From Myxococcota bacterium (GTDB lineage Bacteria > Myxococcota_A > UBA9160 > UBA4427): DNA of 64,000 bases. The notes beneath the pieces are model-generated. The model saw nothing but the letters and a program-made list of their open reading frames with translations. It had not been told where the DNA came from and searched no databases. Shown here piece by piece: positions 16,461 through 23,948 of the stretch. The first letter of the stretch is position 1; each line of letters opens with the position of its first letter. The stretch lies in contig JANQEL010000220.1 of assembly GCA_028278345.1 (NCBI GenBank), positions 24,730-88,729 on the forward strand, in the 5' to 3' direction. The translations under genes were made by a program, and so were the position numbers.

Positions 16461-17558
16461 TCAGCCGAGCTCCGACAGCTTCATCACCTTGCACGAAACC
16501 GGCGGATGCTCGCTCGCGCCGATCCAGCGCCAACACATCGTCCCCACGTTGTGGCCCGCGGTTTCGATCCAGTTCGGCACGCCGGGATCGGTGTGTGCCA
16601 CCACGAGCCGCACGCTGCCGTCGTCGTTGTAGTGGGCCGTGTGCTTGTTCACGTGGATCTGGTGATAGCGGTAGTCGAGGCTCTCCATCCACCAGTTGTC
16701 GAGTTGAAAGTTCCAGGTCTGGCACTCGGGGATCTCGTTCGCCTCGATCACCAGGACCTCGTCGTCCTCGAGCTTCCACGCGCTGTGGAAGTAGAAGATG
16801 TTGGGATCGCCGCCGATCTTCTGGCAGTAGGCCTGATCGGCGGGGGGAAGTTCGTTCAGGGTCGGGAGGAAGCTCTCGGCCCAATCCTCGAAGATCTGTG
16901 TCGTGCCGCGCAGGAAGCCGACAGCGCCCTGCAACCCGCGGTCGAGTTTCTCGGCGGTGAGTGGAGCCGGGCGATCGCTCTCCGCGCCGATGCGCTCGAT
17001 TGTGATCTCGGCCGGGATCTCGTTCTTCCGATCCTGGAAGGTCTGTCGCACGTTGATCGAGTTCGTGTTCGGTCCCATCGGAAGCCAGTTGCCCGACTGC
17101 TCCTTCTGGCTCACGACGATCTCGAGATAGCCCTCGTCGTCCATCTCGATCTCACCCGAATCGAGATAGCCCGTGGTCTCCATGCTGCCGCCACCGCCGT
17201 AGCGATTGATCACGGTGCCGAAGCCGAGGTAGTCCACCGTGCCGCGGGTGCCCTTGATGAGATAGTCGTGGGCGGGGTTGATCGACGCGGTCTGGTAGTA
17301 GTTGTCCGGGTTGTCTGCGCCGATCTTGATCGTCGTGTGGACGGGGCAGCGAAGCACGGGGAAGTCGGAGTCGCCGTGCTCGAGAAAGCTCTCGAGGCCC
17401 GCGCGCAACAGGCGCGTGAGGTAGCGGTAGCCCTCGGCGTTGTCGAAGGCATTGTTCGGTGCCGCCTCACTCTGCACCAACTTGCCCGCTTCCTTCAGCG
17501 CGTCGCAGAAATCGTCCCAGGCCTGACCGCTGAGGACGCGTTCTTCGGATTCACTCAT
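16461..17558 (-). CDS. DUF1214 domain-containing protein (copy 2)
   Basis: A 365-residue cytoplasmic DUF1214 protein. It is clearly related to copy 1 across its whole length: both have a WxxFCxxLK start, PDN.YQ.A near residue 85, and DNWWMESLDYRYHQIHVNKH and NWIETAGHNVGTMCWRW near the end. The ATG at 17558 has GGAAGGGAAG upstream and matches the start of copy 1. It is divergent from the lipoprotein at 17720 and converges on the kinase gene 5 bp away. No function is established for the family. Confidence 0.82.
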   Translation of the reverse strand: MSESEERVLSGQAWDDFCDALKEAGKLVQSEAAPNNAFDNAEGYRYLTRLLRAGLESFLEHGDSDFPVLRCPVHTTIKIGADNPDNYYQTASINPAHDYLIKGTRGTVDYLGFGTVINRYGGGGSMETTGYLDSGEIEMDDEGYLEIVVSQKEQSGNWLPMGPNTNSINVRQTFQDRKNEIPAEITIERIGAESDRPAPLTAEKLDRGLQGAVGFLRGTTQIFEDWAESFLPTLNELPPADQAYCQKIGGDPNIFYFHSAWKLEDDEVLVIEANEIPECQTWNFQLDNWWMESLDYRYHQIHVNKHTAHYNDDGSVRLVVAHTDPGVPNWIETAGHNVGTMCWRWIGASEHPPVSCKVMKLSELG

Positions 17559-17719
17559 GATGATCTTCCCTTCCGTGCTGCTGCGAGAGACGAGCATCGC
17601 GAAACCCGGGCTGGATTCAACGAACTCGAGCCGTACGCGAGTGGCCAAATGCACCGCTCGGGCGGGTTGATGGCCTATTTCGGGGGATCTAGCCTTGAAG
17701 ACGAAGGGAGGTCGTCCTC

Positions 17720-18322
17720 ATGGTTTGTCGTCCCGTCTGGTTCGTCGCAGCGCTTGCGACATCCGCTCTGCTCCTCGCCTGCTCAGGGGCCAGCGACCCC
17801 GCGGCCGATGTCGCGGCCGCGCCGATCGAGATCACCGGTCGCTACGAGATGTCGGGTGTCACCACGACACCGGGCAGCGACCAGAAGCGCAAGATCCACG
17901 GCACGATCGTGCTGCAGGAGAAGGACGACGCCTACACGGCGAGCTTCGAGTTCAAGACGAACTTCCCCGGTGAGGGCCCACCCGTCGATGCGGACGTGAT
18001 CGGCGTGGGCGAGGGAATGATCGTTGGCCGCACGCTCGCGGGAACGGCGAAGACGCAGATCGTCGTGTCTTCGGTACCCGGTCTCGATACGGGTTTCGCC
18101 TACTTCCCCCGCCTGGTCTCCGCGCGAATCGTCTCGAACTCCGTCGGCGAGTTCCAGGACGACGGCACACTCCACATCGAAATCGAGAGCAAGGCCGCCG
18201 AAGGCGAACTCGACTATCAGTCGACCCGGACGAAGATGCGCGGCAAGCGCATCGGTGGCATCGGGGCCGAGGGCTTCAAGCCGAACCCCGCTGGACCGCA
18301 GGGCGATCAGGAATCGTCCTGA
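17720..18322 (+). CDS. Hypothetical lipoprotein
   Basis: A 200-residue protein with a lipoprotein signal peptide ending in LLLAC. The mature part is strand-rich (ITGRYEMSGVTTTPG, HGTIVLQEKDDAYTASFEF, GELDYQSTRTKMRGKR) and could be a lipocalin-like or small beta-barrel fold. I do not recognise a family. AAGGGAGG at 17704-17711 is an excellent ribosome site for the ATG. It ends 7 bp before the convergent SDR gene. Confidence 0.72.
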   Translation: MVCRPVWFVAALATSALLLACSGASDPAADVAAAPIEITGRYEMSGVTTTPGSDQKRKIHGTIVLQEKDDAYTASFEFKTNFPGEGPPVDADVIGVGEGMIVGRTLAGTAKTQIVVSSVPGLDTGFAYFPRLVSARIVSNSVGEFQDDGTLHIEIESKAAEGELDYQSTRTKMRGKRIGGIGAEGFKPNPAGPQGDQESS

Positions 18323-18329
18323 CCCATCC

Positions 18330-19109
18330 CTAGGTAGCGCCTTCGTCGATCGGCGCGGTCGGCTGCAACTCGATGTTCGCCCAGGTGGCGGTGCGCGGTG
18401 CATCGACCGCGTGCACGATCGCCTGAGCAACGCTCGCGCCATCGATCATGGCCGGGTTGCGCATCAGGCCGTAGCGCACCCAGTTGTCGACCACCGCCTC
18501 GAGTTTGGCTTCGCCCCAACCGGCACCGAACTCGCTCGCCGCCGGGCCGAGGCGCATGTGGATCACCCGCACCCCCGTGCCTTCGAGTTCGAGGGCCAGG
18601 GTGCGACAGAAGTTCTTGATCGCCGCCTTGGTCGCGCTGTACCCCGCCTGTTGGGGGCGGGGATTGTCGGCGTTGTCGGAGCCGATGAAGACGAGATCGC
18701 CAGCACGCCGCTCGCGCATCTCGCCGAGCACTTCGCGCGAGATCAACATCGGGGCGGTCAGGTTGGTGGCAACTTCGCGCTCGAGTTCTTCCGTTTCGAG
18801 TTCGTGGATCCAATTGGGCAACGAGATGCCCGCGTTGTTGATCACGATGTCGATCTGACCCAGGCCTTCGCGGGTGGCCGCCAGGAAGGCGCGAATCGAG
18901 GCGAGGCTCGTCACGTCGAGTTCGTGCGAGAAGACCGACCCGCCGGACTTCTCGATCTCCTCCCGCACCTCGTGCAGCCGATCCATGCGTCGCGCACCGA
19001 TCGCAACGCGATCGCCGCGCTCGGCAAACGCCTTCGCGATCGCCACACCGATCCCCGAAGACGCACCCGTCACGACGACCGTACGCGAACCACCCTGCCC
19101 ATCTGCCAT
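18330..19109 (-). CDS. SDR family NAD(P)-dependent oxidoreductase
   Basis: A 259-residue classical short-chain dehydrogenase. The cofactor motif TGASSGIG is near residues 15-22, NNAG near residue 90, and the catalytic YSATK in the usual place after a conserved Ser (GSDNADN). The RR after the second strand (IGARRMDRL) suggests NADP preference. It is the last gene of a minus-strand group with the DUF1214 copy 3 and a TetR gene, with only 28 bp between it and the DUF1214 stop. The substrate is unknown. Confidence 0.88.
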   Translation of the reverse strand: MADGQGGSRTVVVTGASSGIGVAIAKAFAERGDRVAIGARRMDRLHEVREEIEKSGGSVFSHELDVTSLASIRAFLAATREGLGQIDIVINNAGISLPNWIHELETEELEREVATNLTAPMLISREVLGEMRERRAGDLVFIGSDNADNPRPQQAGYSATKAAIKNFCRTLALELEGTGVRVIHMRLGPAASEFGAGWGEAKLEAVVDNWVRYGLMRNPAMIDGASVAQAIVHAVDAPRTATWANIELQPTAPIDEGAT

Positions 19110-19137
19110 GGGACGAAACTAGCAGCCTGCTAGCGGA

Positions 19138-20361
19138 TCACTTCGTCGGGATGTCGCTGATCTTCACCACGCTGAATTCCGCCTTCATCGGCGTTTCGGC
19201 GAGTAGGGTGCGGAAGACGATGTGGCCGTTCGAATAGCCGAGGGTCGAGATCCAGTTGTCGACGCCGGGGTTCTCCGGGCAGGCGTAGATCTCGAACGAC
19301 TCGTCGAGGCCCTTCACGATCTGTTGCTTGTTGATCCCGATCGGTGCGTAGCGGAAGTCGGCGCTCTCGAGGTAGCGGGTCATGATCTGGCACGACCAGT
19401 AGCGACTCGGCACGTCGACTCCGGTGATCTTGATCGCTTCGTCGGGCCCGAGCTGGAACCAGGCCCCGAGGTAGTCGATCCCCGGCCCGGGCAGGTTGTT
19501 GGCCACGAGCTTCGGGTCGATCATGCGCGCGAGCTCTTCCTGGGTGTATTCGTCTTCCTGCTCGCTGTCGTGGATCAAGACGCCATCGTCGATCCGCGTC
19601 ATCGCCCGACGCTTGCCCTCGAGATGATCTTCGTGGGCGATCAGGTTGAGCCCCGCAAACACCGAGAGCCCGATCGAGACGTCCGTCGCATCCTCGACGA
19701 AGTCGATCACCCGCTGCAGGCCCTCTTCGAGGTCTTCTTCGCTGTACTCGACCGGCGGCTCGACAGGCGAGGTGCACTCGATGTTCATGATCGCCTGGCG
19801 ATAGCGGCCGGCATCGACGGCGAGGATGTTCTCGGGGAAGTACTCCCGGGTGAAGAGGATGGGGCGCTCCCCTTCGAGGCGAAGCCAGTTGCGCGCACCT
19901 TCGGGGCGCTCGGCGCTCACGTGGATCTTCGCGATCTGCTCACCGAAGACGTTCTCGAATTCGAGCTCGTGATCGAACAGCCCGTCCACGATCTTGTAGG
20001 CGCCGGCCTCGTCGAAGGCGTAGACGGTGAAGGAAAGGAAGATGTCGTCCCCGCGCCGCACCACGACCTCGTAGTCGAGGGTCTCGTCGAGCTTGGCTTC
20101 GTGGTAGAGGGTGTCGGGCCCGTCGCCCTTGAACTTGCGGATCGGCGTCATCATGCGCGCAAGCGTCGGGCGCTTGCGATCGATGTCCATCTCGAGTTGG
20201 TGCGCGGCCGAGAGCAGGCGCACGAGGTAGCGATACCCCTCGGCGCGTTCGCGCGCGTTCCGCGCGCCGGTCACGCCCGTGATCTTCTCGCCGATGCGAT
20301 CGAGTTCCCCGGTGAAGCGCTTCCACGCGCTCTGGGAGACGGAGAGGTCCTGGCTGCTCAT
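19138..20361 (-). CDS. DUF1214 domain-containing protein (copy 3, divergent)
   Basis: A 407-residue protein recognisable as DUF1214-related by its layout: AEGYRYLVRLL near residue 40, PDTLYHEAKLD near 80, and YLESADFRYAPIGINKQQ with NWISTLGYSNGHIVFRTL near the end. It is more divergent than the other two copies, with the C-terminal WMESLDYRYH replaced by RYLESADFRYA. The ATG overlaps the TetR stop by 4 bp (ATGA), so it is translated with its regulator. The function is unknown. Confidence 0.78.
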   Translation of the reverse strand: MSSQDLSVSQSAWKRFTGELDRIGEKITGVTGARNARERAEGYRYLVRLLSAAHQLEMDIDRKRPTLARMMTPIRKFKGDGPDTLYHEAKLDETLDYEVVVRRGDDIFLSFTVYAFDEAGAYKIVDGLFDHELEFENVFGEQIAKIHVSAERPEGARNWLRLEGERPILFTREYFPENILAVDAGRYRQAIMNIECTSPVEPPVEYSEEDLEEGLQRVIDFVEDATDVSIGLSVFAGLNLIAHEDHLEGKRRAMTRIDDGVLIHDSEQEDEYTQEELARMIDPKLVANNLPGPGIDYLGAWFQLGPDEAIKITGVDVPSRYWSCQIMTRYLESADFRYAPIGINKQQIVKGLDESFEIYACPENPGVDNWISTLGYSNGHIVFRTLLAETPMKAEFSVVKISDIPTK

Positions 20362-20972
20362 GCACTTCCTTTCGAATCGCCGTGACGCTTGGCATCACGG
20401 TTGATCATGTCGACCAGCGCCCGCACAGCGGCGACGCGATCGTCGTGGGTCTGTTGGCGCGGGTCGTAGACGCGCAGGATGAGGGTGGCGTCGAAGGTGA
20501 GCATGAGCGCCAATGCGGAGAGGCGCGGCTCGTGTTCTTCGGGCAACAGTTCCGCGACGGTCTCCGCCAATACCCCGCCGAAGCGCTGGTTTAGATCCAG
20601 CAGGGTGTCGAGTACGACTCCGCGAAGCTGGGGCGACTCGAGGGCCCAGGTGATCACGGCGAAGATCTCCTTGCCGTGGCGGACCGCGAACTCCTCCGAG
20701 ACGTTCAGCTGTGCTTCGAGGCGCTTCTCGAGGGGCACGTCCTCCCAGCTGCGATCGAGGGAGTCGCGAAACGGCGCCAGCATGCGCGTGAAGGTCTCGC
20801 GAAAGACGCTCGCCTTGTCGCTGAAGTGCCAGAAGACGGTCGCGCGGCTCACTCCCGCCTTCTCGGCGATGTCGCGCATCGTGGTGCCGTCGTAGCCGTT
20901 CGAAACGAAGAGCTCGGTGGCCGCGACGAGGATGCTCTCCTGCGTCTGCGCCTTGTTGCTGCCGCTCGCCAA
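20358..20972 (-). CDS. TetR/AcrR family transcriptional regulator
   Basis: A 204-residue TetR repressor with a clear helix-turn-helix near residues 28-58 (TTMRDIAEKAGVSRATVFWHFSDKASVF). It heads a minus-strand operon with the DUF1214 copy 3 gene (4-bp overlap) and an SDR, and it is divergent from a sulfotransferase. An inverted repeat lies in the 149-bp divergent spacer and is a candidate for its operator. The ligand is probably an acyl or lipid compound, by analogy of context only. Confidence 0.88.
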   Translation of the reverse strand: MASGSNKAQTQESILVAATELFVSNGYDGTTMRDIAEKAGVSRATVFWHFSDKASVFRETFTRMLAPFRDSLDRSWEDVPLEKRLEAQLNVSEEFAVRHGKEIFAVITWALESPQLRGVVLDTLLDLNQRFGGVLAETVAELLPEEHEPRLSALALMLTFDATLILRVYDPRQQTHDDRVAAVRALVDMINRDAKRHGDSKGSA

Positions 20973-21028
20973 AACCCGCTGCTCCGAACGTCCGATCGCG
21001 AAACCTCGATGGTGCCAGAGACGCCTCG

Positions 21029-21054
21029 GGGTCTGGGTTGATTCACTAGACCCA
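21029..21054. promoter_or_regulatory. Candidate TetR operator in divergent spacer
   Basis: GGGTCT and AGACCC form an inverted repeat with a 13-nt spacer. A second nested repeat (TGGGT...ACCCA) lies within it. It is placed between the TetR gene (starts at 20972, minus) and the sulfotransferase gene (plus), the usual location for autoregulation. Confidence 0.35.
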
Positions 21055-21121
21055 ATCGCCGTTGGAGTCTGATCACGCGCTGCGGGGGTACGCCGGCCCG
21101 CCTAGCCTGCGCCCGCCCATC

Positions 21122-22387
21122 ATGACCGCCGCCGCTCAACACACGATCGCTCGCCGACCCCGTCCTCTCCGCGCCATCGACGCGCTGGGCCGGGGCGTGG
21201 GGCGCCTCGGCTGGCAGGGCGTTCGATTCGACGTCGAAACCGTGCTCGAGCAGTCCCGGCGCACGGCGAAGCTCGAAGACTTCGGCGACGAGCGCTTTCG
21301 CGAAGGGCTCGAGGTGCTGGTCGCTTCCCTCGAAGCCGACGCGCGGCTCTCGCCCTTCGGTCGCTATGTGGCGAAGCGGCAGCTCGTCGAGGTGCTGATG
21401 CACCGGCTGAACATCACGGAATACCGCAAGACCCATCCCGAGGTCGAAGAGCAAAGGATCGAAAAACCGCTTTTCGTCCTGGGACTTCCGCGTACCGGGA
21501 CCACCCTGCTCCAGGAACTCCTCGCCCAGGATCCCGCCCATCGCTCGCCCCTTTCGTGGGAACTCGACGATCCGTGTCCCCCGACCGCGGCTCCCCTCGC
21601 AGAAGACAACCCGCGTGTGATCAAGTGCGAGCGGCGCTTCGCCGGCCTGCGCGCGATGGCCCCCGACTTCCAGGCCATCCACCCGATCGGCGCATTGCTT
21701 CCGCAGGAGTGTCTCGTCGCCACGGCGTATGCGTTTGCGAGCGTTCGTTTCGAACTCTGCTTCGACGTCGCGACCTACCAGCGCTGGCTCACGAAGCACG
21801 ACATGCACTTCGCCTACGAGACCCATCGCGACGTACTGCAACATCATCAATCTCGCCGCGCGCCGAAGCGCTGGGTGCTGAAGTCACCGGGGCATCTCGC
21901 CACCGTGGACGTCATCGCCGAGACCTATCCCGACGCGATGATGATCCAGACCCATCGCGACCCGCAGAAGGTGATCCCCTCGGTTGCGAGCCTCTATGCC
22001 AACATGCGCTCGATCGCGACCGAAGACCTCCAGCTCGAAAAGCTCGGCCCTGCGATGCTCGACGTCTGGTCCACCTACCTCGAAGACGGCATCCGCAAGC
22101 GTCGCGAAACCAACGACGCGAACGGCCGCATCCTCGACGTCCACTTCGACGAACTCACCACAAAGCCCATCGCGACGATCGAACGCATCTATCGCCACTT
22201 CGATCTTCCTTTTACTTCGGAAGTGCGAGAGCGCATGCAGGCCTACGTGGACGACCATCCGCGTCACCGCTTCGGCGTACACCGCTACGACCACGCGAGC
22301 TTCGGGCTCACGCGAGAAGCGATCGCGAGCACCTTCAAGCACTACAGCGATCACTTCGGCGTCGCGGAAGAGGACGCCTCGAAGTAG
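21122..22387 (+). CDS. Sulfotransferase family protein
   Basis: A 421-residue sulfotransferase of the Sulfotransfer_3 type. The PAPS 5'-phosphosulfate loop is PLFVLGLPRTGTTLLQ near residues 118-133, and the 3'-phosphate region is RWVLKSPGHLATVDVIAE with THRDPQKVIPSVASL following. It would transfer sulfate from PAPS to a hydroxyl of an unknown small molecule or lipid in the cytoplasm. The ATG at 21122 is preferred to a TTG 20 codons upstream. It converges on an SDR gene with 7 bp between. Possible link: the alkyl sulfatase-like protein at 7548 could act on sulfated products. Confidence 0.85.
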   Translation: MTAAAQHTIARRPRPLRAIDALGRGVGRLGWQGVRFDVETVLEQSRRTAKLEDFGDERFREGLEVLVASLEADARLSPFGRYVAKRQLVEVLMHRLNITEYRKTHPEVEEQRIEKPLFVLGLPRTGTTLLQELLAQDPAHRSPLSWELDDPCPPTAAPLAEDNPRVIKCERRFAGLRAMAPDFQAIHPIGALLPQECLVATAYAFASVRFELCFDVATYQRWLTKHDMHFAYETHRDVLQHHQSRRAPKRWVLKSPGHLATVDVIAETYPDAMMIQTHRDPQKVIPSVASLYANMRSIATEDLQLEKLGPAMLDVWSTYLEDGIRKRRETNDANGRILDVHFDELTTKPIATIERIYRHFDLPFTSEVRERMQAYVDDHPRHRFGVHRYDHASFGLTREAIASTFKHYSDHFGVAEEDASK

Positions 22388-22394
22388 CTACCGC

Positions 22395-23270
22395 TCAGCC
22401 CGGGTGGCTCCAGCGTCCACCCGTGTACAAGCGCAGTAGCAGGCGATCGCGCATACGTTCGGGGATCAGGCCCAGGAAGCCGCGTTGGAAGCGTCCTGCC
22501 CTCGGCGCGTAGTAGATGGCCCGCGGGCGTTTCGAGACAGCGGCGTCTTCGATCGACTGCGCCACGTCGTCGGGCGAGAGCGCGCGCTTCAACTGTTGAT
22601 CCGCGAAGCGATCGAGGTCGAACATCAATTCGCGGTAGGGGTTGGCGGGGTCTTCGCGAAGCGATTGCCCCTGCTCGCGCGCGTTGTCGAAGACCTCGGT
22701 GGTGACGAAGCCCGGAATCACCAGGGAGACGTCGATCTTCCACGGTGCGAGTTCGAGGCGTAGACATTGCGAGGCGGCTTCGATCCCCGCCTTGGTGGCC
22801 GAGTACGGCACCGCCAGCGGCGCGGCGACACCGGCCGCCATGCTTCCGACGTTGACGATCCGGCCGCCGCCCTGCTGCCGCATGATCGGCGTCACCTGCC
22901 CCGCGAGCTGAAGCTGCGAGAAGAGGTTGACGTCGAAGATGTGGCGAACGTCGTCGCGCTCGAGTTGTTCGTTCGCCGACGCCGGGCTGTAGCCCGCGTT
23001 GTTGACGAGCACGTCGATGCGCTGCCACGCCGAAACGGTCTCTTCGACGAGACGATCAGTTTCATCCGCGCGCGCGAGGTCGACCGAGACGGGCATCACC
23101 TCCGCGCCTTCGCCGGAGAGTTCCTTCGCGAGCTTCTCGAGGCGGTCGATGCGGCGTGCGGCCGCTACCACCCGAAAACCGCGCCGTGCAAGCCGCGCCG
23201 CAGTGGCTTCGCCGATTCCAGAAGACGCGCCGGTCACGATCGCGACGCCGAGGGATTCGCTGGGTTTCAT
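22395..23270 (-). CDS. SDR family oxidoreductase
   Basis: A 291-residue classical SDR. It has TGASSGIG near residue 13, AARRIDRLEKLA (NADP-type Arg), NNAG near residue 93, a conserved Ser in VGSMAAG, and the catalytic YSATKAG. The C-terminal extension (YYAPRAGRFQRGFLGLIPERMRDRLLL) is basic and hydrophobic, as in SDRs that associate with membranes. The ATG at 23270 begins just before the first strand. It is divergent from the PKS operon. The substrate is unknown. Confidence 0.87.
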   Translation of the reverse strand: MKPSESLGVAIVTGASSGIGEATAARLARRGFRVVAAARRIDRLEKLAKELSGEGAEVMPVSVDLARADETDRLVEETVSAWQRIDVLVNNAGYSPASANEQLERDDVRHIFDVNLFSQLQLAGQVTPIMRQQGGGRIVNVGSMAAGVAAPLAVPYSATKAGIEAASQCLRLELAPWKIDVSLVIPGFVTTEVFDNAREQGQSLREDPANPYRELMFDLDRFADQQLKRALSPDDVAQSIEDAAVSKRPRAIYYAPRAGRFQRGFLGLIPERMRDRLLLRLYTGGRWSHPG

Positions 23271-23476
23271 GGAGCGGGAGCATCGCGACTCCCGCGTCGA
23301 TGCAAAGCCCGATCGACAGACTCGAAGGCCGATCGGGTCCGACGGTTTCGCGCCTGAATCGGACCAGAACGAACTGCGGGTCGAACACACGGCGTTGTGG
23401 GTACGTCAGTGCGTTCGTAGCGTGCGCGCCGGTCACCCTTGCATCCGGACCACGCGCGATGCCCTCGATCGATGAA

Positions 23477-23490
23477 TGATCGATCGATCA
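23477..23490. promoter_or_regulatory. 14-bp perfect palindrome upstream of the PKS operon
   Basis: TGATCGATCGATCA lies 23 bp before the ATG at 23514, in the 243-bp divergent spacer between an SDR gene and the PKS operon. Its placement suits an operator or another protein-binding site, but short CGAT-rich palindromes also occur by chance in this base composition. Confidence 0.3.
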
Positions 23491-23513
23491 CCTCCCCCCG
23501 ACGGAGTCCATCC

Positions 23514-23948
23514 ATGTCGACGAATCCCGTGATCGGGACTTGGTCCCTACAGAGCTTCGAGCTGCGTTTCCCCGACGATTCGGTCACTTATCCCTATGGA
23601 GAGAAGGTGAGCGGCCTCTTGATGTACGACGACACGGGGCACATGTCGGCCGCCTTCGGAAGCGCCGATCGCGCGGGTTCGGACGCCGATCTCGCCGAAG
23701 TCGACGCCAAGGTCCACTACGACGCCTTCATGGCGTACTGCGGGCGTTACGAGGTGGAGGAAGATCGCATCACCCATTGGGTCGGAGCGAGCTCCCTCGA
23801 GGCCTGGACCGGAAGCGAGCAGGTTCGCGTCTTTCGTATCGAGGATGACAAGCTCTTTCTCGAAACCATGCCTCTCAAAGTCGCGGGCGATGCACCGAAG
23901 GGCGTGCTCGTCTGGACCCGCGTTCCAAAGATCGCCGACGCCCAGTGA
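23514..23948 (+). CDS. Lipocalin-like domain-containing protein
   Basis: A 144-residue protein with the pattern of the small lipocalin-like family: it opens with NPVIGTWSLQSFELRF, then YPYGEKVSGLLMYDDTGHMSAAF, and ends with RIEDDKLFLETMPLKV and LVWTRVPK. No signal peptide is seen, so it is cytoplasmic. Its stop overlaps the GTG start of the PKS gene (GTGA), so the two are co-translated. It may bind or modify the polyketide, but that role is inferred from position only. Confidence 0.8.
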   Translation: MSTNPVIGTWSLQSFELRFPDDSVTYPYGEKVSGLLMYDDTGHMSAAFGSADRAGSDADLAEVDAKVHYDAFMAYCGRYEVEEDRITHWVGASSLEAWTGSEQVRVFRIEDDKLFLETMPLKVAGDAPKGVLVWTRVPKIADAQ

